From: Planctomycetes bacterium UBA1146
GTDB lineage: Bacteria; Planctomycetota; UBA8108; UBA1146
Direction of reading: 5' to 3'
Assembly (NCBI GenBank): GCA_002311345.1
Contig: DCAA01000002.1
Span: forward strand, 218,442-274,673
DNA length: 56,232 bases
Of this stretch, positions 45,601 to 54,300 are shown piece by piece. The notes beneath the pieces were generated by a model. That model searched no databases, had not been told where the DNA came from, and saw only the letters and a list, made by a program, of their open reading frames with translations. How positions within the stretch are numbered: position 1 is the stretch's first letter; each line of letters starts with the position of its first letter. Made by a program: the position numbers and the translations under genes.

Positions 45601-47176
45601 TCTTGTCAAAGTTGATCTCACCGAATTCAGGATGACCCTGACCTGCCGGGGTGATGTACATACCGTGTTGAGCATCAAAGCCGAGGATATCCACTACCGT
45701 GACACCCGGGTTCAGGGAATCGAGGTGATGAGAGTATCCGATGATCTCGCGCATCGTCGGTGTCATCAACGCCACTTCCTCTTCCAGGGTTCCGCCGAGG
45801 GGACACACCAGGAACCCGCCGTTTTGCAGGTTCAGGCACGGTCCATGAACCACGGGCGCACCGAGCAGGAAGTCGACATCGTAACCGAACTTGTAGATGC
45901 CTCCTGAGTTGGGGGCAATACCATGGAACGTTGCATCGAGGTTTCCGACAGTCGTCCCCCACACATATTCCATATCATCGCCAGTAGCGGGATCTTTGTG
46001 CAACTTGTAGGTGGTGACCTGCGAGTCGTCGAGAGTCGACATCCCGATGGCAAGTGTCTTGATCCGGGCATTATCGAACGGAGGAAGATCGTTCTCCACC
46101 TCGTCCCAGATGATGAAGTCAGGCTGGTTATTGTCATCCTTGGTCTTCAGCCCCAGTTGAACCATTCCGCCGTAAGCGGAGAAGAACTTCACTCCATCGA
46201 CGACCTCGAAGTTGCCATCGACACCGATAGGGTCTCCTACAATGATGGGCACGTAGAAGCGCGAATCTGGCACGGTTGCGCCAATGGGACCTTCGAGATC
46301 CCGGTTGAACATCGGACAGAATGGATCGCCCTCACCGTTGGCATCGGCTCCGCCGTTGCCATTGCCTGAGCCACTGTTGGTCGGACGATTTCCCAGAGTA
46401 CTGTTGGTGCTGGGAATACACGCCGGATACCCCGTGGTGTAGGTCCAGGAGTAGTTATCTGGATCGGTGCAGAAACGAGGATCCGGACTGCAGTTGGGCA
46501 TATTCGGAATACAACCGAGTCCACTCTGGATGGTCTGACGCGTCTCCGGATCATTGATACGGACGATCACGCCACGGGTGTCGGTTCCTCCGTCTGCGAC
46601 GGGCGCCTCGTTGAGAGCCCCGTTGACGACGAAGTAACCCTGATCGAAATCGATGTAGGATACATAGCCAGCAACGGTCGGACCGACGATCCCTCCGGCC
46701 ACGTTTCCGGTCATGTTCTTGAGGATGAAAACGTCACCAGCGATGACCCATCCATCGGGCTGTCGGTTGGCCAGAATCTGAATCCCACCGCCCTGCAGAC
46801 CCTTGTTGCGCATGCACTCATCGGTGCTCGCGAGTCCAGACTCACCGAGTGCTTGGCACTCGGGAGAAGCCCCGGCCACCAGATCTCTCAGAGTGAGTCG
46901 GTTCGCGGGAAGGTCGATCAGGAGTCCACTGGGAATCCTCACCGCGGTTCCGTCTGCAATGATCCAACCCGCAGAAAACATGTCGTCCATGTCGTCGACA
47001 AATATGTTCTCACATTCGCCAAGAATGACCACCGCCTGTGAAGTCGGGTCGGGGTGAACGGCGATCTGGGCGTAGGCAGTCCCAGACACGAAGAAGGCCG
47101 CTAGGATAATGACCAGGGCATGGAAACTCTTGTGAGCCGACATTCTTTCCTGGTTCTGCTCTTTATTGTTGAACAT
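42662..47176 (-). CDS. Giant secreted protein: unassigned N-terminal domain, cadherin-like repeats, dockerin-like end
   Basis: 1504 residues from the ATG at 47176 (AGGAGA, 9 nt); signal peptide ends GTAYA. Residues about 30-560 are a Cys-containing domain shared with the next protein (LLIDLPANRLTL, ALGESGLASTDE, IAGDVFILKN, VRINDPETRQTIQSGLGC, NCSPDPRF and GHPEFGEINFDKT, PWNLDRRLGVGGC). It resembles a family that I recall from fungal and bacterial secretomes without known function. About eight cadherin/Big-type repeats of 95 residues follow (VLANDSDPDGDTLTV, TDSFSYNVTDGKG), then dockerin-like RGDANIDGQLDVSDPVETIL and DSNDDELVDLGDIIFSLNNL with the tail CGTDPTPGSLPCAGFGLCD. Probably a large extracellular adhesin-like protein. 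Second gene of a two-gene unit. Confidence 0.83.
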   Translation of the reverse strand: MFNNKEQNQERMSAHKSFHALVIILAAFFVSGTAYAQIAVHPDPTSQAVVILGECENIFVDDMDDMFSAGWIIADGTAVRIPSGLLIDLPANRLTLRDLVAGASPECQALGESGLASTDECMRNKGLQGGGIQILANRQPDGWVIAGDVFILKNMTGNVAGGIVGPTVAGYVSYIDFDQGYFVVNGALNEAPVADGGTDTRGVIVRINDPETRQTIQSGLGCIPNMPNCSPDPRFCTDPDNYSWTYTTGYPACIPSTNSTLGNRPTNSGSGNGNGGADANGEGDPFCPMFNRDLEGPIGATVPDSRFYVPIIVGDPIGVDGNFEVVDGVKFFSAYGGMVQLGLKTKDDNNQPDFIIWDEVENDLPPFDNARIKTLAIGMSTLDDSQVTTYKLHKDPATGDDMEYVWGTTVGNLDATFHGIAPNSGGIYKFGYDVDFLLGAPVVHGPCLNLQNGGFLVCPLGGTLEEEVALMTPTMREIIGYSHHLDSLNPGVTVVDILGFDAQHGMYITPAGQGHPEFGEINFDKTAFPFIFEGLPWNLDRRLGVGGCDEDAGCESLADAPIGSFPLDPFPASGDEDWVSHTVKNGHPVFLAGLLTGHHPFGPNDFVFPYPDAPGAREFPPEADGLQGAHCDVDNNAPNAAQDALIAVEDTATFVSLEDLLANDSDPDLDIITVFLVDGGSREGGTLTDTGAGVTFQSAPDYNGADEFFYNITDGHGGVSRGTVLVDISAVNDDPEGTEDHITVSSTGGDFEFSDALLLANDIDVDGDALLVTAIDAIDAATSPGTMTQTATGWSFAPDANGGLVSTFSYTIDDGNGGTALSQVHFWVDNSAPVAAGDVVMMDEDTPTVIDVLANDSDPDGDTLTVSGLGSPSAGTVELLASGSVLYTPDLDVNGTDSFSYNVTDGKGTESAGVVSINIFPINDAPRVSADIAITLEDHAIEIPVLANDFDPEGDNMTVSLPTAAAFAGTATLMPGGVVLFTPFPDSAQGLADNFIYIVTDTHGASSTGIISIQVIPVNDQPMAGPDSAVMLEDNSTTINVLINDSDVDNDLLRVTSVDIPADFPVVVQWSMHGLVTVTPEPNFHTIGSLSFTYTVSDGFLTDVGTVGVLVIAQNDSPVAIDDLGNDLLEDGSLIIDVLANDSDVDGDVLQIAALSSGQLGSTTLLTDGTVLYVADPDANGLDSFTYTITDNAGGQATATVEIAIEAVNDAPLAGTIPAFPMAEDGVRTIQATTVLSAASDADGDPLSIINVAQPGHGSVALETDASAVITALIYTPDPNFFGFDEFSYEVTDSVVEGKGFAVGAGVIQINVLPVNDQPIANNDANLTVAGGESLSIAPLANDTDPDGDLLTLVGLLSGPFHGSAVINSDGTLTYSADDNFVGNDTMIYVVQDGFGGSATATIVVTVTASAASSMAVIRGDANIDGQLDVSDPVETILYLFDSDPVACLLALDSNDDELVDLGDIIFSLNNLFSTGADPAAPYPFCGTDPTPGSLPCAGFGLCD

Positions 47177-47222
47177 GGCGTTCATTCTCCTGTTATTCCG
47201 TTGAGGTTTCGTCTTGGGCATT

Positions 47223-49655
47223 TCACTGCACATCGAAACTGAGGAGTCCTGTGGTGACACCACCGTGGGAATCCGTTGCCGTGAAAGTAAAGCTCTCGAC
47301 TCCGACGAAACCGACCGCCGGGGTATACGTGTAATCTCCATTTACGAGTTCCATGGTTCCGCCCGCATCACCAGCACTGAAACTGATGGAGAGCACGTCA
47401 CCATCGGGATCGGTGACGATGTCGCTCTCGAGGATGATCAGCTGGGTATCTGCCGCAGTGTCTATCCCCAGTGCTCCGGGAAGGGCTGGTTGGGGTGCGG
47501 CATTGAGCGCCTCACAGGGCGCGACCTGCAGCGGAATCGCCATCGGGGTGCCCTCAGCGGGCATCAGATTCAGATTGTCCCAGACGATCTGCTGCACCAG
47601 ATGCTCGGCGCCGTTGAGATCACTACCGTCGAGATCGATGTACTCGAAGGGCCAGTAGCCGAAGGATCTCTCCAGATTATTGGGAACGAACTGAAGACCG
47701 ATCTGACCTCCCAGGCCAGCACAGGCGGCACTGAAGGCACACTCGGGATCGGCGCAATCGACCAGTCCATCGCCGTCGTCATCGACGAAGTTACCGCACA
47801 GACCAACTTCTCCAATGGCGCCGCCGGCCTGCTCGATCAGAACGCAGGGAGCGGTATTTTCACATTCAATGTCGTCACAGTCGATGAACCCGTCTCCATC
47901 GTCGTCGACGTCGTTCCCGCAGATTTCACCGGTGATCACATCGGTCTCGGGAGGTCCGGGAGGTAAGTTTCCACCACCCTGAATACCCAAAGTCGGGTCG
48001 ATTCCGGAGAACGGGAAGGGATCGAGGCCCATCGACAGGTGGCCAACCGCAACCAGACTCGGATCCTCGCAGTTGGGAATCTCATCTCCATCAGGATCGT
48101 CACAACCACCAGGGCCGAGACGGCGATCGAGGTTCCATGGTTCCCCGACAAAGGCCAGCGGCCACCAGAAGCGATTGAGATCGATCTCACCCATTTCCGG
48201 GTGGCCGATTCCGACCGGGGTGAGATAGGCATCGTGGAATGCATCTTCCCCCTGGATGTTTAGTGCCGTGACGCCAGGATTCAGTTCTTCCGCATGCGTC
48301 GATCTGAAGATGGCCTCACGAGGAAGTGGCGCGAGAACGGCAAATTCCTCGTCCATGGTTCCGCCTTGCGGACACATATTCAGGTAACCGGAAATCGCCA
48401 GTTGCTGACATGGTGAATTTCGAGGACCTACCGGAGTGCCCTTGAGGAAATCGACGTCATAAGTGACCTTGAAGATGCCTGCTGAACCCAGACCGATTCC
48501 GTGATTGATGGTCAGCGGATTATTACGGGTACTGGCAACGATGATCTCATGACCTTCGTTGGTAGCAGGGTCTATGTGGATACCGTAGATATCTACCTGG
48601 GAATCGAGCAGGGTCGAGAAACCGATGTAGAGACACTTGACTCGCTCGTTCATGAATCCAGGAGCGTCCCACTCCACCTCGTCTGCTAACAGATAGGAAG
48701 GCTGATCGGGTGCGTCTCTGGTCAGCAGCGCCTTGCCGTTACCGACGGTGTGGGCCGAGAAGAAGCGTACTCCGTTGATGATTTCCTTGTTGCCCTCGCA
48801 GGCGACGTTGTCGCCGATCTGCATCGGGGCAAAGAACACCGAGTTGTCAACGATCAGTCCCTGCGTTGTCACCTGATCGGGGCTCAACGCCATCCGGTTC
48901 GTATGGGGACAGAACTCGTCACCTTCACCCGTGACCGCATTAGCACCGACAGTGCGGAGTCCTCCTGTGACGGTACTCGGAATACACATCGGGTATCCGT
49001 TGGAAAAGGTAACGGTGTAGTTCTCGGGGTCGTTGGTAAAACGAGGATCCGGACTGCAGTTGGGACCTCCGTCACAACCAAGACCGGATTGAATCGTGTG
49101 CACCATCTCCGGATCGTTGATCCGAACCATCGTGCCACCCGTATCAGTACCTTCGTCACCATTGATACGGAAGTAGCCATCGACGTAGTTGATGAAGGTG
49201 ACCGTACCGGTTGCGAAATCGACATCTTTCTGGATGAAGACATCACCAGCGATGTTGCGACCATCGGGCATCTGGTTCCCCAGCAGGTGGGCGGTAGCAC
49301 CGCCACGACCACGAAGGGAACTATCCGATGACGACAACCCCGATTCACCAAGAGCCAGCGACTCGGGAGGAGCTTGCTCGAGCAACTGGGTCAGAGTCAG
49401 ACGGTTCGCTGGAAGATCGATCAGCAGGTTCCTTGGAATGATCCAGGCCTGACCGGAAATCACCATCGTACCTGCCGAGAAAAGATCGGTCGGATCATCG
49501 GCAGCGATGAACTCGATCTCTCCACTGACGGAAGCACCTGTAACACCCAACGTCGCTTCGCCGGGTTCTCCAAACTGAGCCTGGACGACCAGCGGTAGCA
49601 ACATGACCACGATGGCCACCAGGGTGAGACGACTGATAAGTTGCAAGACCTTCAC
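47223..49655 (-). CDS. Secreted protein with unassigned ~530-residue domain, Ca-binding-like repeats and one cadherin-like end
   Basis: 810 residues from the GTG at 49655, which has a GGAGGGAG RBS and yields a clean signal peptide (LTLVAIVVMLLPLVVQA); a longer in-frame start at 49712 is less likely. Paralogue of the following gene over the N-terminal domain: SAGTMVISGQAWIIPRNLLI, VRINDPEMVHTIQSGLGC, NCSPDPRF, GYPMCIPST, ELNPGVTALNIQGEDAFHDA and PWNLDRRLGPGGC. The C-terminal part has two Cys/Asp-rich loops (GNDVDDDGDGFIDCDDIEC and GNFVDDDGDGLVDCADPEC) and one cadherin-like repeat. There is no dockerin-like module. First gene of the pair (46-nt spacing). Confidence 0.82.
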   Translation of the reverse strand: MKVLQLISRLTLVAIVVMLLPLVVQAQFGEPGEATLGVTGASVSGEIEFIAADDPTDLFSAGTMVISGQAWIIPRNLLIDLPANRLTLTQLLEQAPPESLALGESGLSSSDSSLRGRGGATAHLLGNQMPDGRNIAGDVFIQKDVDFATGTVTFINYVDGYFRINGDEGTDTGGTMVRINDPEMVHTIQSGLGCDGGPNCSPDPRFTNDPENYTVTFSNGYPMCIPSTVTGGLRTVGANAVTGEGDEFCPHTNRMALSPDQVTTQGLIVDNSVFFAPMQIGDNVACEGNKEIINGVRFFSAHTVGNGKALLTRDAPDQPSYLLADEVEWDAPGFMNERVKCLYIGFSTLLDSQVDIYGIHIDPATNEGHEIIVASTRNNPLTINHGIGLGSAGIFKVTYDVDFLKGTPVGPRNSPCQQLAISGYLNMCPQGGTMDEEFAVLAPLPREAIFRSTHAEELNPGVTALNIQGEDAFHDAYLTPVGIGHPEMGEIDLNRFWWPLAFVGEPWNLDRRLGPGGCDDPDGDEIPNCEDPSLVAVGHLSMGLDPFPFSGIDPTLGIQGGGNLPPGPPETDVITGEICGNDVDDDGDGFIDCDDIECENTAPCVLIEQAGGAIGEVGLCGNFVDDDGDGLVDCADPECAFSAACAGLGGQIGLQFVPNNLERSFGYWPFEYIDLDGSDLNGAEHLVQQIVWDNLNLMPAEGTPMAIPLQVAPCEALNAAPQPALPGALGIDTAADTQLIILESDIVTDPDGDVLSISFSAGDAGGTMELVNGDYTYTPAVGFVGVESFTFTATDSHGGVTTGLLSFDVQ

Positions 49656-50378
49656 GTGGAAGCTCCCTCCAAAGGAGTTGGAAACCAACTCAGGAAATCT
49701 CTTGTTAATCACGATTCGCGCTCATTTCAGATATCTTCAACGCAGCATCAAAGCCCATGCGCAGAGAACACCTCCAGGACAGCTTTAAGCACTAACTGTC
49801 GGCCATTGAGAAACCGGGAGACATCCCGAGATCTCCATCCGGAACTGCATCAAGAGTGACCAAAATGAGACAAACAGCCACATTTGTTATCCTCTTGAAT
49901 AAACAGTTCAGTCCACACAATCGTAGCCATCCTACCCCGTGCGGCAAGCAGTCTATTTACAATATTTGGTCCCGGAAGGCAGTCATGCGCAGTACGGCAC
50001 CTCAACCCCAAAGGAGTGAACCAATAGGAATTGGATCCCGGCAAATGGTGCTGACTCGTTGGAATTTCCTCGTTCACAACAGAGGCCCCGAATTCGACTC
50101 CGGTGTACCTGCCATTCAGGTCAAACCTCCCTCCAGAGGTTCAACCAGGGCTCGCAAGGTCCAATTTTAGGATTTACATAGAGATAACAATATAGATGGC
50201 CGATCCGATTGATTTCGCCTTCGAAACGTAACATGAAGTCCGAATTGCTTTCCATGATCGTGGTTGCTGCGAGCACACTTTCTGGGAACCGCGCCGGGGG
50301 ATCGCAAGAATTGAAGGCACGTGTTCTTTCGAACACTTATCATGGCCTCAGTTCGCTTGCTCGGTAGGAGGTTTCTTG
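49656..50378. other. Long divergent intergenic region
   Basis: 723 bases between two divergent genes, relatively A/T-rich. Short open frames occur on both strands, but none has a convincing RBS or recognisable protein. It presumably holds two promoters; none close to consensus was found by eye. Confidence 0.5.
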
Positions 50379-51296
50379 ATGCAACGATTCAACCGCATCG
50401 TGGTATTCGGGGTCCTGCTGACTTCGCTGCTCTTCTCGAGTGCGGCTCTTCGGGCTCAGTGCTGAGGAGTTGGTCCGACCATCCCCGGGGTACCCGGGGG
50501 TTCCGGAAGTACCAGTGGCGGCGGCGGAGGGCATGCCGGAGCAGCGCCCTATGTCCCCGGCGAAAGTGATCTCCTGCCATGGATGAAAGGTAAGGGATTC
50601 GTCGACGCACTCAACAGAGAGCGCGGATCGATGAAGCCAATGCTGATCTTTCTCTACTCCTCGACTATGGCCAAGGATTGCTGCTGTGCGAACTTCGAGC
50701 GTGCTCTTTTCCGCACTCGTAGCGTGGTCAAGGAACTGAGTGGTTGGTCGTGCTACAAGCAACAGATCGAGGCAATCAAGGACCGTGAGATCCTCGCGCC
50801 TTACGATCTCAGAGACGATAAGCCGGCACTCCTGTTTCTTGATGCTGAAGGAGGCCTCCTCCACAAACAGCAACTCTGCGTCGAACCAACAAAGTTCTTC
50901 AAGGTGATTCAGAGCGCCAGGAAACTGAGCGACCTGCGTCTCAAATTCCGCGATCAGCATCTTGCCCAGCGATCCCAGGCACGTAAGCACATCGATACGG
51001 GCAATTTTGACCGAGCGATCCGGGTACTCGACTCGATGATCAAGAATAAGAAGATGATGAGTGGCTTCGTCGTCCACCTGGTCGAGCAGGATCTTGATGA
51101 ACTCTCGACCACGGCAAACGGGCTTCTGGAGCAAGCTGCGGATCTACGTGAGAAACGTAGATTGCTCGACTCTTATCGTCTCTACCAGGAGGTCGAGAAG
51201 GAGTTCCTGAGACTCGAGGCCTTCAGCAAGGAGGCAAGCAAGCACCGCAAGGAGCTCTTCAGGGCCCTCAGACGAATGGGGATCACTCCTCGATAG
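50379..51296 (+). CDS. Exported thioredoxin-like protein with an N-terminal Cys-UGA (predicted Cys-Sec) pair
   Basis: 305 codons including UGA at 50463-50465 (codon 29). ATG at 50379 follows TAGGAGG. The signal peptide (RIVVFGVLLTSLLFSSAALRA) is followed by Q-C-UGA-G, then a Gly-rich linker (GGSGSTSGGGGGHAG). The thioredoxin-like domain begins near residue 85: KPMLIFLYSSTMAKDCCCAN aligns with LILIEKWATW-U-GPC of the gene at 3248, but has a CCC cluster. The C-terminal half is long helical (QARKHIDTGNFDRAIRVLDS), the same architecture as that gene. Signal peptide, linker and domain are all in one frame, so UGA readthrough is the simplest reading. A strong hairpin lies 15 nt downstream of the UGA. 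Alternative: internal start at ATG 50583, which would lose export. The Q-C-U-G order recalls the GCUG end of animal thioredoxin reductases (analogy only). Confidence 0.75.
50481..50501 (+). promoter_or_regulatory. SECIS-like hairpin in the Cys-UGA gene
   Basis: CCCCGGG / CCCGGGG perfect 7-bp stem, extended by U-G and A-U to 9 bp, with loop GUA starting with G. The loop begins 24 nt after the UGA. A smaller UGGU/ACCA hairpin lies between. Confidence 0.6.
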
Positions 51297-51320
51297 GGAA
51301 TTGGGCCCATCGAACGAGAG

Positions 51321-51355
51321 AGAGCCGCTCCAGGGACCCTGGAGCGGCTCTTTTT
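51321..51355 (+). terminator. Intrinsic terminator after the Cys-UGA gene
   Basis: AGAGCCGCTCCAG / CTGGAGCGGCTCT stem (13 bp, extendable) with a GGACC loop and T5, 25 bases after the stop. Confidence 0.93.
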
Positions 51356-51386
51356 GCTTCTCATTGACCACACTCAGTCGTAACCC

Positions 51387-54300
51387 TCAGGGGCAACCGA
51401 GTTCGAAATCACAACCGAGATTGTCGGCAGTCGGGTCGCTTCCGCAGGCACCGTGAGGCGCTGGAAGTGGACCAGTGTTGCTGAACAGGTACAACAAGAT
51501 CCTGACCGCATCCGAAACGTCGACACCACCGTCATCATTTGCATCGCCAGCGTCCATGCAGTTGCTCGGACCATTGCTGAAGATGTAACCCAACAGAGAA
51601 AGAGCATCGGAGATGTCGAGCGCTCCATCGCCATTGTGATCTCCTCGGCGGAATCTCGGTGCACACGAGGCTTCCGTGGTTGCACCGGAAAGTGCTGCCC
51701 CACAGAAACTCGTAGCATTGACCTGAATCGAATAACTGCCTGATCCTGGGAGCGAGATCGTCACTGTAGTGTCTTGCGAACCCGCAGTGGCCACTTCAAC
51801 ACCATCGAGGAGAATCTGAAGACCAGAGTAATCTCCGTGGTTCATCCAGGTGACCATAGCCTCGCAGCTGTCGGCATTCACCGTGGCAGCGACGTCGGTC
51901 GGCGCTGTCGCAGTATCTTCCGGCACGTCGACCGTCACAACAGCAGGATCACTTTCCATGTTATCGATGATCGAGATGATCGAGACGGAGCGAACTCCGG
52001 CACTCGCCAGGACGATGTTTGCCTCGTTCAGGATTCCGGGCAAGGTGACGATGGGAATCCCGTCAACCTCGAGTCGAACCCAGTCGTACAGGCCTGTGTT
52101 GAACCAGCTCACCAGAGCATCTCCGGTACAAACATCGAGAATCTGAACCTGTAGGTTGATCACCGAATCCGGCGAGAAGAGTCCCTCGCAGATCTCGGAG
52201 ACTGCGCCTGCAACGCCCTGAGCGCTTGGCACCACGGTGTACTGAGCAGCGCCACCCACAGCATTTGTATCGGTATATGAAGTGGCATCTCCGAGCACAA
52301 TCGTCAACAGGACACCGTTACGAAGGATATCGATCGCGTCGTAGGTATCACCATTGACCCATGCAAGCGCCACACCTTCCTCGAGCGAGGTACATGTCAG
52401 ATCACTGATGGGTGCCGGCGGAATCGCCACAGTACACTCTCTTGGAATGGAAGAAGCACCATCGACGATTGCCACGATGGTGTACGGAACCATGCCACTC
52501 GTGGCAGCATCATCCAGATAAGAGTTGGCCTGTCCTGGCAGTGACGCCATGGCAATTCCATCGCGAGTCAGTTCGAGGGTGTCGTAGGACCCCATGTTTG
52601 TCCAGGTCAGCAGCACTCCCTGATCGATGGCATTACAGTCAAAGAGAACCACAGCTATTGGACTGACCATCACACTACAGGAACTACTGCTACCTGCTAT
52701 ACCATCGGCGAAGGGACGGATCTCATATTCATGGAGGCCTGCCCCGGAGGTTCCCAGGAGAGTATCGACGAAGGTAGTCGCACCGGAATCGAGAATCGCT
52801 ATCAGCGATCCATTCCTCAGCACATGAGCCTCGTCCCACATTTCGCTGTTGGACCAGCCAAGTTGACCTTCACCACCGACATTGTCACAAACCAGATCGG
52901 TGACTGGTAAAGGTGGCCTTTGAGCATTACAGCCGACTGGATCGGAGAAAACGTCACCTGCCATGGCAAGGATCGAGTAACTGGAGATTCCCGGCAACGA
53001 CTGCGAATCGATGTAACTGGTGTTAGCACCATCGATGGAGTCGATGAGGGCACCTTCCCGGCTGATGAAGATGGATTCGTAGATCTCGAGATTTTGCCAG
53101 GCGATCTGAATGTCGGCACCACCCGCGGCGGTGCAACCCAGAATCACAGGCGATAGAGGTGCTCTTTCAACCGTCACGGCAGCTGGCTCACTCGGGATCA
53201 GGATCCCTGGAGTGTTCGAGTCGATGTTGCCAACCAACTGGTAGATGTGAAGCCCTGAATCAACTCCTCCATCGACGTACAACTCACTGGCACCTGGAAT
53301 GTTCGAGCCGACCAGAACGCCATTTCGGTATACATCGAGTGAACTGTAAGGCCAGGGATTGATCCAGGTCAGAGTTACCTGAGATCCGGTGACAATCGCA
53401 GCCAGCCCAACAGGAGTTGGGGGCGGAATCGTCAGGTCGCAGGTTGTGATCAGACCCAGATGAGCATCTTCTCCACGAATTGAGTAAACATGCTCTCCAG
53501 GGGGAGCTCCGATGTCGCTGAAGGTATTTTCGAGTGGAGTCGTCACGCCCAGTTCCTGACCATTGCGGTAAACGCGAATCTGGGTAGCAACGTCATTGGG
53601 GTACTCGGGAGTCGTCCACGTCAGGCCCACTGAATCATCAATACCAAGCGTGCAGGTCAAATCGTGGATCGATCCCGGCTGCAGGAAAGCCGTCAGCGGA
53701 TCGAGCGGATGACCGTCAGCGTCGATCTCGACGTTTCGTCCTTGTGCGCCTACGGCTGGAATCGTCTTGAATCGATCGATGGCGACTCCGTCGATGTCCG
53801 CGACCACATCGCCGTTGGCAAGTGCCTCGGCACCTTCGGGAATCATCAGCTCCGGATGATCGAAGGGCGCACGTTCCCAACGAACCCGGTCATCGGTGAG
53901 CGATTCAAGGAATGCCACGATGGCACTCTTACGCACTTCATTCCCGGCCAGGAACCCGAGTGGCATCATCTCTGGAGCCAGGGTATCGAGGTTCACGGTC
54001 GGGAAGTTACCTCCGCGGGTATAGAAATTCATAACCTGGTCGAGGGTCGCAGAACCTCCGTTATGGAAGTATGGACCGGTCAACTCGACGTTTCTCAGGG
54101 TTGGGGTCTTGAACACACCGTCATCAGCGACGTCTTCCCAGGGTTGCGTCGATGGCTGCAGAACCAGCACATTGTCGGCAAAGGGCTGGAAGTTATGGAA
54201 ACCCGGAGCATTCGGATCCAGTTGAGCAATCTCCTTCTGAACCGAGGCGATAGAAAGACCATGACCGAAGGGATCGAAGGCTCCTCTACCGATGTCTTCG

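Noticed and set aside
49856..50170. 104-codon open frame in the long divergent intergenic region
   Set aside because: No RBS, no hydrophobic or domain pattern, and A/T-rich non-coding composition.
50583..51296. Internal ATG as the true start of the Cys-UGA gene
   Set aside because: The upstream in-frame signal peptide with a good TAGGAGG RBS and a Gly-rich linker would be left unexplained; kept as an alternative.
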